From JANLYC01 sp963815445 (lineage in GTDB: Bacteria; Actinomycetota; Actinomycetes; Propionibacteriales; Nocardioidaceae): a stretch of DNA of 64,000 nucleotides. The notes beneath the pieces were generated by a model. It did not search any database, was not told the DNA's origin, and saw only the letters and a list, made by a program, of their open reading frames with translations. A program made the translations under genes and the position numbers. The DNA lies in assembly GCA_963815445.1 (NCBI GenBank), contig CAWFGV010000005.1:558001-622000 (forward strand). Reading direction: 5' to 3'. Shown in pieces: positions 51,747 to 59,478 of this stretch (positions within the stretch are counted from its first letter, which is position 1; every line of letters begins with the position of its first letter).

Positions 51747-51936
51747 CGGTCGGGGCCGCTCGGACGAGATGCGTTCAACGCGGACCTAGTCACCTTCCGT
51801 GCGACCTGGCGGGCTGACGGCAACCTCGTCGACAGCTCCCAGGACTTGATGGCGCGAAGTGCAGGAAGCAGCGCTGCGGGAACTTCCCTGTCTGGCCCCA
51901 GCCTTCAGGAGGGTTGCAACGCGGCGGAACCGGGCC

Positions 51937-51952
51937 TTGGTACTAAGACCAA
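51937..51952. promoter_or_regulatory. TTGGT-N6-ACCAA inverted repeat
   Basis: TTGGTACTAAGACCAA has 5-base arms and lies about 105 bases upstream of the Ig-like protein gene. It is the only structured site I see in the 51747-52055 gap. It weakly recalls NarL/DosR-type sites but does not fit their consensus. Confidence 0.3.
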
Positions 51953-52055
51953 AGGACGATGCCGCGTCGACCAGACCGGACGATAGTGGCGGGAGTAGCA
52001 ACGTGCGAGTGGCCGACGTTGACACGGTTGGCCGCCCTCGACGAAGGAGCAGCGC

Positions 52056-52970
52056 ATGCGAGCACGACATCTGGTTCTCGGCCTGTTGTTGACCGTGGCC
52101 ATCCTCGGGTTCCCCACCAGTGCCCTGGCCGCCGGAAGCATCGGAGCGCTGACCATCAATCCCGACACCGTCAGGGACGGGGCATCGACGACGGGAACGG
52201 TCAGCCTGGCCTTCGCAGACCCTGATCCGACCGTGGTCCGCTTCTTCTCCAGCGACCCGTCCGTGGCACAGGTGCCGGTGTCGATCACGATACCGGCCGG
52301 CCAGACCACGGGCACCTTCACGATCACGACGAACGCGGCCGCGCCACCGACCATCGTCCAGATCATGGGCGCCACATCGGACAACATCTCCAGGACCCAC
52401 AACCTGTCGGTCAACGCGGCAACGCCTGCCGGTCCGTCGCTCACCTCGGTCTCGTTCGTGCCGACGTCTGTCGTCGGAGGGCAAAACGCCACCGGCACGG
52501 TGAAGTTCTCGGCGCCCATGACACAGGGGGCCGTCGTTCAGCTGGCGAGCAGCAATCCTGCAGTCGCGCAGGTACCCCAGGAGACCGTGGTAAGCGCCAA
52601 CGCGTCGACGGGCACCTTCAATCTGTCGACCGCGTCGGTGTCGAGCAGCACCAGTGTCACGGTCACGGCATCGTGGTTCGGAGTTACGAGGACGGCCGCG
52701 ATCACCGTGACCCCGGGAGCACCACCAGCAGCGGACGTCGTACGCATCACGAAGGCCACCTGGAAGTCAGGGCTCCTGACCATCGAGGCGACCAGCACGA
52801 ACCCGAGTGCGATCCTGTCTGTGTACTCGTCCTCAGGGAATGTCATGTTCACGCTGACGAACAAGGGCGGCGGACGGTATGCCGACCAGCGCGGGTGGGT
52901 CGACAATCCACGGCAGATCAGCGTGCGCAGCAACTTCGGCGGCTCGGCGTCGGCAAACCTGAAGTCCTGA
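52056..52970 (+). CDS. Secreted Ig-like repeat protein
   Basis: A 304-residue secreted protein. A signal peptide (RHLVLGLLLTVAILGFPTSALAA) is followed by two ~95-residue beta repeats of the same plan: TINPDTVRDGASTTGTVSLA...PTVVRFFSSDPSVAQVPVSI, and SFVPTSVVGGQNATGTVKFS...VVQLASSNPAVAQVPQETV. A third beta region ends the chain. The repeats look like bacterial Ig (Big/CalX-type) folds. There is no sortase motif or membrane anchor. The ATG follows GAAGGAGC. The role may be adhesive or structural; unknown. Confidence 0.8.
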   Translation: MRARHLVLGLLLTVAILGFPTSALAAGSIGALTINPDTVRDGASTTGTVSLAFADPDPTVVRFFSSDPSVAQVPVSITIPAGQTTGTFTITTNAAAPPTIVQIMGATSDNISRTHNLSVNAATPAGPSLTSVSFVPTSVVGGQNATGTVKFSAPMTQGAVVQLASSNPAVAQVPQETVVSANASTGTFNLSTASVSSSTSVTVTASWFGVTRTAAITVTPGAPPAADVVRITKATWKSGLLTIEATSTNPSAILSVYSSSGNVMFTLTNKGGGRYADQRGWVDNPRQISVRSNFGGSASANLKS

Positions 52971-53058
52971 GTCCGCTGGGCTGACGCCGGTGGGCCGAGA
53001 CGTTGACCAGGGTGCGCGAAGACTTAGCCCTCTCCGGCCTTCGACCCGTAAGCAAAGG

Positions 53059-53106
53059 GTCCGGGGAGGATCGGTGGGGTGTGAACCCCGGTGATCCTCC
53101 CCGGAC
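53059..53106. terminator. Long hairpin between convergent genes
   Basis: Fourteen perfectly paired bases (GTCCGGGGAGGATC and its complement) flank a 3-base mismatch and an inner GGGG/CCCC stem. It lies 88 bases after the Ig-like gene and 22 bases from the end of the small convergent gene, so a bidirectional terminator is likely. Confidence 0.7.
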
Positions 53107-53128
53107 TGCAGTCGGCCGGCATGACCGG

Positions 53129-53344
53129 TCACGCGGCACGGTGGTTGCGGGCAAGGCCCCACCACCACGGGTGCCTCGACGGTCGTGAGGCGCCCGGTGT
53201 CCTACGCCGGCTGGCGTATGCGCGACGACGGTTCTCGGCGTCACGGATGAGTTCGTTGCGTTGTGAGTTGGCGATGTCCAGCAGGATCGATCCGGTGTGC
53301 TTGGGGTACACGGTGGCTCCTCGGGTAGGTGTCTGGCTGCTCAT
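53129..53344 (-). CDS. Small hypothetical protein (71 aa)
   Basis: A 71-residue frame begins MSSQTPTRGATVYPKHTGSI and continues with a charged helix (LLDIANSQRNELIRDAENRR) and a basic tail rich in Arg/Trp. The helix with alternating charges looks protein-like. There is no recognisable family and no strong ribosome binding site. It would converge on the Ig-like gene, with a strong hairpin between them. The 217 bases to paaA contain only the regulatory repeats listed separately. Confidence 0.45.
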   Translation of the reverse strand: MSSQTPTRGATVYPKHTGSILLDIANSQRNELIRDAENRRRAYASRRRTPGASRPSRHPWWWGLARNHRAA

Positions 53345-53513
53345 GAGACGACTCTGCACGTAAGGCAAGGGGCCGGACATGGGGACGATGACCTATCTCT
53401 CTCGGGGGTCGCCGCCTTAGGTGACCGATCTCCCAGCAGCTACCTCAGAAGGCGCTCTGACCTGCGAAAACGTCGCCGGGAATGATGAGTCCGGACAACC
53501 AGTTGTTACACTC

Positions 53514-53544
53514 GAACGCAGCGATGTAGCGCAGGTGTTACATC
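53514..53544 (+). promoter_or_regulatory. Candidate operator upstream of paaA
   Basis: Two TGTTACA copies (53514-53520 and 53536-53542) are 22 bases apart, and GATGTA/TACATC (53523-53544) forms an inverted repeat overlapping the second. A -10-like TACACT follows at about 53550. The site is well placed to control the paa operon; PaaR-type repressors usually do this, but no paaR is present nearby. Confidence 0.45.
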
Positions 53545-53561
53545 ACCACTACACTGGACCC

Positions 53562-54587
53562 ATGTACGGAAACGACTTCCAGGCACCCGACGCTGCTGAC
53601 CGGTCCGAGCCCACTCCTGATGACGCTGCCGACCGCGTCGAGGCGCGTGAGCTGGAGGCCGAGTTCCAGGCGATCATCGACGGCGACGGACGCATCGAGC
53701 CGCGTGACGCGATGCCGGACTCGTACCGCAAGAACCTGATCCGGCAGATCGCCCAGCACGCGCACTCCGAGATCATCGGCATGCAGCCCGAGGGCAACTG
53801 GATCAGTCGCGCCCCGAGCCTGCGCCGCAAGGCGATCCTGATGGCCAAGGTCCAGGACGAAGCCGGCCACGGCCTCTACCTGTATGCCGCTGCCGAGACC
53901 CTCGGCGCCGACCGTGCCGACCTGCTCGACATGCTGCACAACGGCCGCCAGAAGTACTCCTCGATCTTCAACTACCCGACCCTGACGTGGGCCGACATGG
54001 GTGCCATCGGCTGGCTCGTCGACGGCGCCGCGATCGTCAACCAGGTCCCGCTCTGCCGGTGCTCCTACGGGCCGTACGCCCGGGCGATGATCCGCGTGTG
54101 CAAGGAAGAGTCCTTCCACCAGCGCCAGGGCTTCGAGATCCTCCACACGCTCTCGCACGGCACCAACGAGCAGCACGCGATGGCACAGGACGCTGTCGAC
54201 CGGTGGTGGTGGCCGAGCCTGATGATGTTCGGTCCGCCCGACGACGAGTCACCAAACTCCGCCCAGTCGATGGCCTGGGGCATCAAGCGTTTCAGCAACG
54301 ACGACCTGCGTCAGCGCTTCGTCGACATGACGGTGCCGCAGTCCGAGGCGCTGGGTCTCACGATCCCCGATCCTGACCTGGTCTGGAACGGCGAGCGCGG
54401 GCACTACGACTTCGGCGAGATCGACTTCACCGAGCTGTTCGAGGTCATCAAGGGCAACGGCCCGTGCAACAAGCAGCGCATGGAGCACCGCCGTGGCGCG
54501 CACGAGGACGGCGCCTGGGTCCGCGAGGCTGCTGCGGCCTACGCCGAGAAGCAGGCAGCCCGCGCCGGAGTCGAGGTCGCGGCATGA
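53562..54587 (+). CDS. paaA: Phenylacetyl-CoA epoxidase catalytic subunit PaaA
   Basis: PaaA is the di-iron subunit of the multicomponent monooxygenase that epoxidises the ring of phenylacetyl-CoA. Ligand regions are visible: the second helix (ILMAKVQDEAGHGLYLYAAA) and the fourth (RVCKEESFHQRQGFEIL), each with E-x-x-H-type motifs. HSEIIGMQPEGNWISRAPSL and the end IKGNGPCNKQRMEHRR are diagnostic. The ATG at 53562 gives 341 residues, close to the usual length. It is the first gene of paaABCDE and overlaps paaB by ATGA. Confidence 0.95.
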   Translation: MYGNDFQAPDAADRSEPTPDDAADRVEARELEAEFQAIIDGDGRIEPRDAMPDSYRKNLIRQIAQHAHSEIIGMQPEGNWISRAPSLRRKAILMAKVQDEAGHGLYLYAAAETLGADRADLLDMLHNGRQKYSSIFNYPTLTWADMGAIGWLVDGAAIVNQVPLCRCSYGPYARAMIRVCKEESFHQRQGFEILHTLSHGTNEQHAMAQDAVDRWWWPSLMMFGPPDDESPNSAQSMAWGIKRFSNDDLRQRFVDMTVPQSEALGLTIPDPDLVWNGERGHYDFGEIDFTELFEVIKGNGPCNKQRMEHRRGAHEDGAWVREAAAAYAEKQAARAGVEVAA

Positions 54588-54964
54588 CCGACGACACACC
54601 CACCGACCTGACCGCTGCCGGTGGCCATGGCGCCGTACCCACGACCGGCGTGCCGGCTGAGCAGTCACCTGCCCTCGCCTCTCGCCGCGAGTGGCCGTTG
54701 TGGGAGGTCTTCGTCCGTGCGAAGCGTGGTCTCTCGCACGTGCACGTCGGTAGCCTGCACGCGCCTGACGCCGCGATGGCGCTGCGCAACGCCCGCGACC
54801 TCTACACCCGACGGCAGGAAGGCGTCTCGATCTGGGTGCTGCCCGCCGACCAGATCACGGCCAGCAGCCCTGACGAGAAGGACGCGTTCTTCGAGCCGGC
54901 CGGCGACAAGATCTACCGCCACCCGACGTTCTACGACGTCCCTGAAGGCGTGGAGCACCTGTGA
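54584..54964 (+). CDS. paaB: Phenylacetyl-CoA epoxidase subunit PaaB
   Basis: A 126-residue PaaB. The conserved part is WPLWEVFVRAKRGLSHVHVG, SLHAPDAAMALRNARDLYTR, GVSIWVLPADQI, preceded by about 35 poorly conserved residues rich in Ala/Thr/Pro. PaaB bridges PaaA-PaaC heterodimers in the complex. The ATG at 54584 overlaps the paaA stop and its own stop overlaps the paaC GTG. Confidence 0.93.
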   Translation: MTDDTPTDLTAAGGHGAVPTTGVPAEQSPALASRREWPLWEVFVRAKRGLSHVHVGSLHAPDAAMALRNARDLYTRRQEGVSIWVLPADQITASSPDEKDAFFEPAGDKIYRHPTFYDVPEGVEHL

Positions 54965-55767
54965 CAGCATCTTCCCGCCCCGAGTTGTCAGAAGTACAGG
55001 GGGCTATAGCCGCCGCTACTTCTGACACGTGGGTGTATGCACTGCGGCTGGGTGACGACGCCCTGGTCTACGCGCAGCGCCTCGGTGGCTGGATCGCCGC
55101 TGCGCCACAGCTCGAGGAGGACGTCGCGCTCGGCAACATCGCGCTCGACCAGCTCGGACAGGCGCGGTCGCTCCTGACGTATGCCGGTCAGCTCGAGGGT
55201 GCAGGCCGCGACGAGGACTCCCTGGCGTACCTCCGCGACGAGCGGGACTTCGTCAACGCCCAGATCTTCGAGCTCGAGCGCGGCGACTTCGCCGACACGA
55301 CGGCGCGCATGCTGGTGGTGGCGGCGTTCCAGTTCGAGCTCTTCACCGACCTGCAGGACTCGACCGACGAGACGATCGCGGCGGTTGCGGCCAAGGCCGT
55401 CAAGGAGGTCGACTACCACCGCGACCACGCCACCCAGTGGACGCTGCGGCTCGGAGACGGCACCGATGAGTCGCACCGCCGGATGCAGCGCGGCCTCGAC
55501 GACGTGTGGCCCTATGTCGGCGAGCTGTTCGAGTCCGACGACCTCGTACGCCGGTTGGCCACCGAAGGGGTCGCCGTCGACCCGGCCGGGCTGGAGAACC
55601 GCGTCCTCGCCTACGTCGACGCCGTCGTCGCCGAGGCCACTCTCGACCGGCCCGAGACGAACGTCCGCCACACCGGTGGCCGCCGCGGTATCCACACCGA
55701 GTCGATGGGCTTCCTGCTCGCTGAGATGCAGCACCTCGCCCGATCGCACCCAGGCGCCCGGTGGTGA
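54961..55767 (+). CDS. paaC: Phenylacetyl-CoA epoxidase structural subunit PaaC
   Basis: A 268-residue ferritin-like subunit that stabilises PaaA. Family features: YALRLGDDALVYAQRLGGWI, EEDVALGNIALDQLGQARSL, LRDERDFVNAQIFELERGDF, VKEVDYHRDHATQWTLRLGD. The first 22 residues, before WVYALRLGDD, are encoded by a 42-bp palindrome and use codons (TCA, GTA, ATA) that are rare in the neighbourhood, so this stretch may be an in-frame repeat insertion. The GTG at 54961 overlaps paaB. Confidence 0.92.
   Translation: MTASSRPELSEVQGAIAAATSDTWVYALRLGDDALVYAQRLGGWIAAAPQLEEDVALGNIALDQLGQARSLLTYAGQLEGAGRDEDSLAYLRDERDFVNAQIFELERGDFADTTARMLVVAAFQFELFTDLQDSTDETIAAVAAKAVKEVDYHRDHATQWTLRLGDGTDESHRRMQRGLDDVWPYVGELFESDDLVRRLATEGVAVDPAGLENRVLAYVDAVVAEATLDRPETNVRHTGGRRGIHTESMGFLLAEMQHLARSHPGARW
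54986..55027. repeat. 42-bp palindrome inside the 5' coding region of paaC
   Basis: Perfect 11-base arms TGTCAGAAGTA and TACTTCTGACA enclose an imperfect palindrome centred on GGCTATAGCC. It encodes SEVQGAIAAATSD in paaC. The low-GC arms and rare codons contrast with the surrounding gene, as for an intergenic palindrome that entered a reading frame. Confidence 0.85.
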
Positions 55768-56279
55768 CGACCGTGTCGGACATCACGCACGCCGGCCTCC
55801 CGCCGACACCCGCGCAGGTACGGGCGATCGTGGCGGGGGTCCCTGATCCAGAGGTGCCGGTGCTCACGATCGAGGATCTCGGCATCCTTCGAGACATCGA
55901 GGTCGACGACGACGGACATGTCGACGTGACCATCACGCCGACGTACTCCGGATGTCCGGCGATGGACGCGATCACCGCCGACGTGACCACGGCGCTGGCC
56001 CGGCAGGGATATGACGACGTCGCCGTGCGCCTGGTGCTGGCACCTGCGTGGACGACCGACTGGATGAGCGACGCCGGCAAGCAGAAGCTGATCGAGTACG
56101 GCATCGCGCCACCCCAGCCGCGCACGGACCAGCCGGTGATGGTTCCCTTGAGTGTGCGGTGTCCACAGTGTGGGTCGGGGGACACCCGTGAGCTCAGCCG
56201 CTTCGGATCGACTGCATGCAAGGCCTTGTGGGTATGTACCAGCTGCAAGGAGCCGTTCGACTACTTCAAGACCCACTAG
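55764..56279 (+). CDS. paaD: Phenylacetyl-CoA epoxidase assembly factor PaaD
   Basis: A 171-residue protein with an N-terminal MIP18/DUF59 domain (VRAIVAGVPDPEVPVLTIED, then LGILRDIEV; VTITPTYSGCPAMDAITADV) and a C-terminal zinc-ribbon-like part (CPQCGSGD, then ACKALWVCTSCKEPFDYFK) with four Cys. PaaD helps Fe-S or di-iron assembly for the complex. The GTG at 55764 overlaps the paaC stop by GTGA; GTG 55761 is one codon earlier. Confidence 0.93.
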   Translation: MTTVSDITHAGLPPTPAQVRAIVAGVPDPEVPVLTIEDLGILRDIEVDDDGHVDVTITPTYSGCPAMDAITADVTTALARQGYDDVAVRLVLAPAWTTDWMSDAGKQKLIEYGIAPPQPRTDQPVMVPLSVRCPQCGSGDTRELSRFGSTACKALWVCTSCKEPFDYFKTH

Positions 56280-56296
56280 CCGACCAGGGACACCCT

Positions 56297-57376
56297 TTGA
56301 ACGCCCCCCGCAAGGCCGTCTTCCACTCGCTGCGCGTCAGCGACGTGGTGCCGCTGACCGACGACGCGGTCTGCATCTCGTTCGCGGTGCCACCCGAGCT
56401 CGCCGACGACTACGACTTCGTCCAGGGACAGCATCTGACGATCAAGACCTCGATGGCCGGCGACGATGTCCGCCGTAGCTACTCGATCTGCGCCCCCGCG
56501 GGACACGGCAGGCTCCGCATCGGCGTGAAGGTGCTACCGGGCGGCCACTTCTCCGGGTTCGCTGCCGGGTCGTTGAAGGTCGGCGACGAGCTCGAGGTGA
56601 TGACGCCCGTCGGTGGCTTCAACACACCGCTGGACCCCTCGAACGACAAGCACTACTGCGCGATCGCGGCCGGCAGTGGCATTACGCCGATCCTGTCGAT
56701 CATCGCCACGACGCTCGAGCGGGAGCCCCTCAGCCGGGTGACGCTTCTCTTCGCCAACCGGACGAGCAAGTCAGTGATGTTCCTCGAGGAGCTCGAAGAC
56801 CTCAAAGATCGTTATCAGGAGCGGTTCCACCTCCTGCACGTGCTCAGTCGAGAGGCGCAGGACGCGGACCTCCTCTCGGGTCGCCTCGACGCACCGCGCT
56901 TGCGCAAGATCACCGAGACCCTGGTGCCGGCCGACACGGTCGACGACTGGTTCCTGTGCGGGCCGTTCGACATGGTGGCCGAGCTGCGCGATGCACTGGT
57001 CGACGAAGGCGTCGACGGCGCGCGCGTCCACACCGAGCTGTTCCACGTCGAGACAAAGCCACCCGAGCCTCGTACGACGTCGGAGGCCTCCGGCGAAGGT
57101 GCCGAGGTCACGATCATCCTCGACGGACGCCGCTCGACCTTCCGACTGCAAGGCAGCGACGTTCCGGTGATCGAGGCGGCTCTGGAGGTGAGGTCCGACG
57201 CGCCGTACGCCTGCAAGGGCGGGGTCTGCGGGACGTGTCGCGCCAAGCTCGTCGAAGGCACGGTCGAGATGGACGACAACTACGCCCTCGAGCCCGATGA
57301 GATCGAGGACGGGTACGTCCTGACCTGTCAGAGTCACCCGACCAGCGACGTGGTCGTCCTCGACTACGACGCCTAG
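56297..57376 (+). CDS. paaE: Phenylacetyl-CoA epoxidase reductase PaaE
   Basis: PaaE passes electrons from NADPH to the PaaA di-iron site. The 359-residue protein has a FAD-binding domain (RRSYSICAPAG), an NADP-binding domain (AIAAGSGITPILSII, FLCGPFDMV) and a C-terminal 2Fe-2S ferredoxin (CKGGVCGTCRAKLVEG, LTCQSHP). A TTG at 56297 is the best start: it lies 17 bases after paaD, follows CAGGGACAC, and gives the usual N-terminus before FHSLRV. The frame is open upstream but that region is inside paaD. Confidence 0.94.
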   Translation: MNAPRKAVFHSLRVSDVVPLTDDAVCISFAVPPELADDYDFVQGQHLTIKTSMAGDDVRRSYSICAPAGHGRLRIGVKVLPGGHFSGFAAGSLKVGDELEVMTPVGGFNTPLDPSNDKHYCAIAAGSGITPILSIIATTLEREPLSRVTLLFANRTSKSVMFLEELEDLKDRYQERFHLLHVLSREAQDADLLSGRLDAPRLRKITETLVPADTVDDWFLCGPFDMVAELRDALVDEGVDGARVHTELFHVETKPPEPRTTSEASGEGAEVTIILDGRRSTFRLQGSDVPVIEAALEVRSDAPYACKGGVCGTCRAKLVEGTVEMDDNYALEPDEIEDGYVLTCQSHPTSDVVVLDYDA

Positions 57377-57465
57377 CCCCGCCGCGGGCCACTCCGGCGA
57401 CGGTCGGGCACAAAACTATCTTTTCTGGTGCGCACTGGTTGCATTCGGCGCAGCCGCCCACCACG

Positions 57466-57885
57466 ATGACCTGCATGGTCTGGTCGAACGTCACCTGGAT
57501 GCTGACAGGGCTGGCCGCTGTGCTGGTGCTGTTGACCCGGGTCAGGTTGAGCGTGAGCGACGGGCGTGCGGCGGGTGTCGCCGACGTGCCCGGCGGGCTC
57601 CTGACCTGGCACACGACCATCGGAGTCGTTGCGCTGGCGCTGTGGATCACCGCCATGTCGACCGCCAGCGGCCTGTTCGTCTCACTGGCGCTGCTGGCCT
57701 GGTGGATCCTGACCGCGGTCGGCCTGATGCTGCTCGCCCGGTGGCTGCCTGCTGGTGGCAAACACGCAGACGACAAGGCCACCGACGAGTGGGGCAAGGG
57801 TGCCGGACTCTCGCTGCTCGGCCACCTCGGCATGCTGATCGGGGCCGCCTACTTCACCTTCGTCGCGGTCACCGGTCGACTGTGA
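57466..57885 (+). CDS. Four-helix membrane protein, hypothetical
   Basis: A 139-residue protein with four hydrophobic helices (MLTGLAAVLVLLTRV, TIGVVALALWITAM, FVSLALLAWWILTAVGLML, LGHLGMLIGAAYFTFVAV). The loop between helices 3 and 4 is charged (KHADDKATDEWGKG). I do not recognise a function. The start is uncertain between ATG 57466 and ATG 57475; no good ribosome binding site is present. A short AT-richer stretch (ACAAAACTATCTTTTCT) near 57412 may hold its promoter. Confidence 0.6.
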   Translation: MTCMVWSNVTWMLTGLAAVLVLLTRVRLSVSDGRAAGVADVPGGLLTWHTTIGVVALALWITAMSTASGLFVSLALLAWWILTAVGLMLLARWLPAGGKHADDKATDEWGKGAGLSLLGHLGMLIGAAYFTFVAVTGRL

Positions 57886-58023
57886 CCGGTCGTGTCAGGA
57901 CCGACCGGCGCTGTGGTCCGCAACCGCGATACCAGCAGAGGTGCGCTCAGCCCACGAAGTCCCTGACGACGTACCCTCCGCCCGTGCCGCGCGTGTCCGT
58001 CTCTGCGCCGCCGGCCCGCCGGT

Positions 58024-58029
58024 TAGGCT
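58024..58029 (+). promoter_or_regulatory. -10 element for leaderless thyA
   Basis: TAGGCT lies six bases before the thyA GTG, the same arrangement as at dapB. Confidence 0.45.
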
Positions 58030-58035
58030 GACCGT

Positions 58036-58830
58036 GTGCGGCAGTATCTCGACCTGGTCCAACGCGTCCTCGACGACGGCGCCGAGAAGAGCGACCGCAC
58101 CGGCACTGGCACGCTCAGCGTCTTCGGTCACCAGATGCGGTTCGACCTCAACGCCGGATTTCCGCTGGTGACCACGAAAAAGATCCACACGAAGTCGGTG
58201 ATCGGTGAGCTCCTGTGGTTCCTGCGTGGCGACACCAACGTGGGCTGGCTGCGGGAACGCGGCATCTCGATCTGGGACGAGTGGGCTGACGAGCACGGCG
58301 ACCTCGGCCCGGTCTACGGCTACCAGTGGCGGTCGTGGCCGACTCCCGGGGGTGACCATGTCGACCAGATCGCGCAGGTGCTCGACCAGCTCCGCACCAA
58401 CCCCGACTCACGCCGCCACATCGTGAGCGCCTGGAACGTCGCCGACATCCCCTCCATGGCACTCGCGCCCTGCCACACGCTGTTCCAGTTCTACGTCGCC
58501 GACGGCCGCTTGTCGTGCCAGCTCTACCAGCGCTCGGCCGACGTGTTCCTCGGCGTTCCGTTCAACATCGCGTCGTACGCCCTGCTGACACACATGGTCG
58601 CGCAGGTCACGGGACTCGAGACCGGCGACTTCGTGCACACGCTGGGCGACGCGCACCTCTACCTCAACCACCTCGACCAGGCGCGCACCCAGCTGGCTCG
58701 TGAGCCGCGCGACCTGCCCGAGCTCTGGCTCGACCCGTCGATCACCGACCTGGCCGACTTCGACCTCGAGCATGTCAAGATCGGCGGCTACGACCCTCAC
58801 CCCGGCATCAAGGCCCCGATCGCCGTATGA
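58036..58830 (+). CDS. thyA: Thymidylate synthase (ThyA)
   Basis: ThyA methylates dUMP with methylene-tetrahydrofolate, giving dTMP and dihydrofolate. The 264-residue protein is standard: RTGTGTLSVFGHQMRFDL, the catalytic Cys146 in ALAPCHTLFQFYV, YQRSADVFLGVPFNIASYAL and the end VKIGGYDPHPGIKAPIAV. The GTG start appears leaderless. The next gene, dihydrofolate reductase, overlaps by four bases and recycles the dihydrofolate produced. Several actinobacteria have ThyX instead of or beside ThyA; ThyX is not seen here. Confidence 0.97.
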   Translation: MRQYLDLVQRVLDDGAEKSDRTGTGTLSVFGHQMRFDLNAGFPLVTTKKIHTKSVIGELLWFLRGDTNVGWLRERGISIWDEWADEHGDLGPVYGYQWRSWPTPGGDHVDQIAQVLDQLRTNPDSRRHIVSAWNVADIPSMALAPCHTLFQFYVADGRLSCQLYQRSADVFLGVPFNIASYALLTHMVAQVTGLETGDFVHTLGDAHLYLNHLDQARTQLAREPRDLPELWLDPSITDLADFDLEHVKIGGYDPHPGIKAPIAV

Positions 58831-59318
58831 CCGTCACGATCGTGGCGGCGGTGGCCGCCAACGGCGTGATCGGATCTGCGGGCGACATCCCGTGGAAGCT
58901 GCCCGGGGAGCAGGCTCGCTTCAAGGCGATCACGATGGGCCACGTCCTGGTGATGGGGCGACTGACGTATGAGTCGATCGGGCGGCCCCTCCCTGGCCGC
59001 ACCACGATCGTCGTCACGCGACAGGACGGCTGGCAGCCGGCCGACGGCATGCCCGACGGACTGCTGGTCGCGGCGAACGTCGGAGCGGCGCTGACGTGGG
59101 GCCGTGAGATCGGCGAGCAGGTTTTCGTCGCCGGTGGAGCGCAGGTGTATGCCGAGGCGCTGCCGCAGGCCGACCGGCTGCTCCTCACCTGGGTCGACGC
59201 GCGCCCCGAGGGCGACACGTACTTCCCCGCCGTGGACTGGTCCCGCTGGCAGGAGACCTCGCGGGAGCCGCACGAGGGCTGGAGTCTCGCGGCGTACGAG
59301 CGAATCGGCCCGACGTGA
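58827..59318 (+). CDS. dfrA: Dihydrofolate reductase
   Basis: A 163-residue DHFR. Family marks: VTIVAAVAANGVIGSAGDIP, WKLPGEQARFKAIT, VLVMGRLTYESIG, PLPGRTTIVVTR, VFVAGGAQVYAEAL. An Asp in the substrate pocket is seen in GDIPWKLP. It reduces dihydrofolate made by ThyA. ATG overlaps the thyA stop (ATGA), giving tight co-translation. A strong hairpin follows about 75 bases downstream. Confidence 0.96.
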   Translation: MTVTIVAAVAANGVIGSAGDIPWKLPGEQARFKAITMGHVLVMGRLTYESIGRPLPGRTTIVVTRQDGWQPADGMPDGLLVAANVGAALTWGREIGEQVFVAGGAQVYAEALPQADRLLLTWVDARPEGDTYFPAVDWSRWQETSREPHEGWSLAAYERIGPT

Positions 59319-59392
59319 ATCCGGCCTCGATCACAGAAGTCCGGTTGAATCCTGTAACGCTTCGGGTCGGTCGCGCGATATGTCAGTCAGAC

Positions 59393-59435
59393 GCCCCGTT
59401 ACTGGCCGGACCCCCCGAGCGGTCAGTAACGGGGC
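59393..59435 (+). terminator. Hairpin terminator after thyA-dfrA
   Basis: GCCCCGTTACTGGCC and GGTCAGTAACGGGGC pair over 15 bases with one mismatch, around a C-rich loop, followed by TCTGTC. Confidence 0.75.
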
Positions 59436-59466
59436 TCTGTCATGACCCGGCCGCCCGGCCTGGCGG

Positions 59467-59472
59467 TAGCCT
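59467..59472 (+). promoter_or_regulatory. -10 element for leaderless dapA
   Basis: TAGCCT lies exactly six bases before the dapA ATG, and no ribosome binding site is present. Confidence 0.45.
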
Positions 59473-59478
59473 CCTTCC

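Noticed and set aside
51930..51960. Possible DosR/DevR box upstream of the Ig-like gene
   Set aside because: GGTACTAAGACC shares only part of the DosR consensus and the palindrome symmetry is broken; listed only as an inverted repeat.
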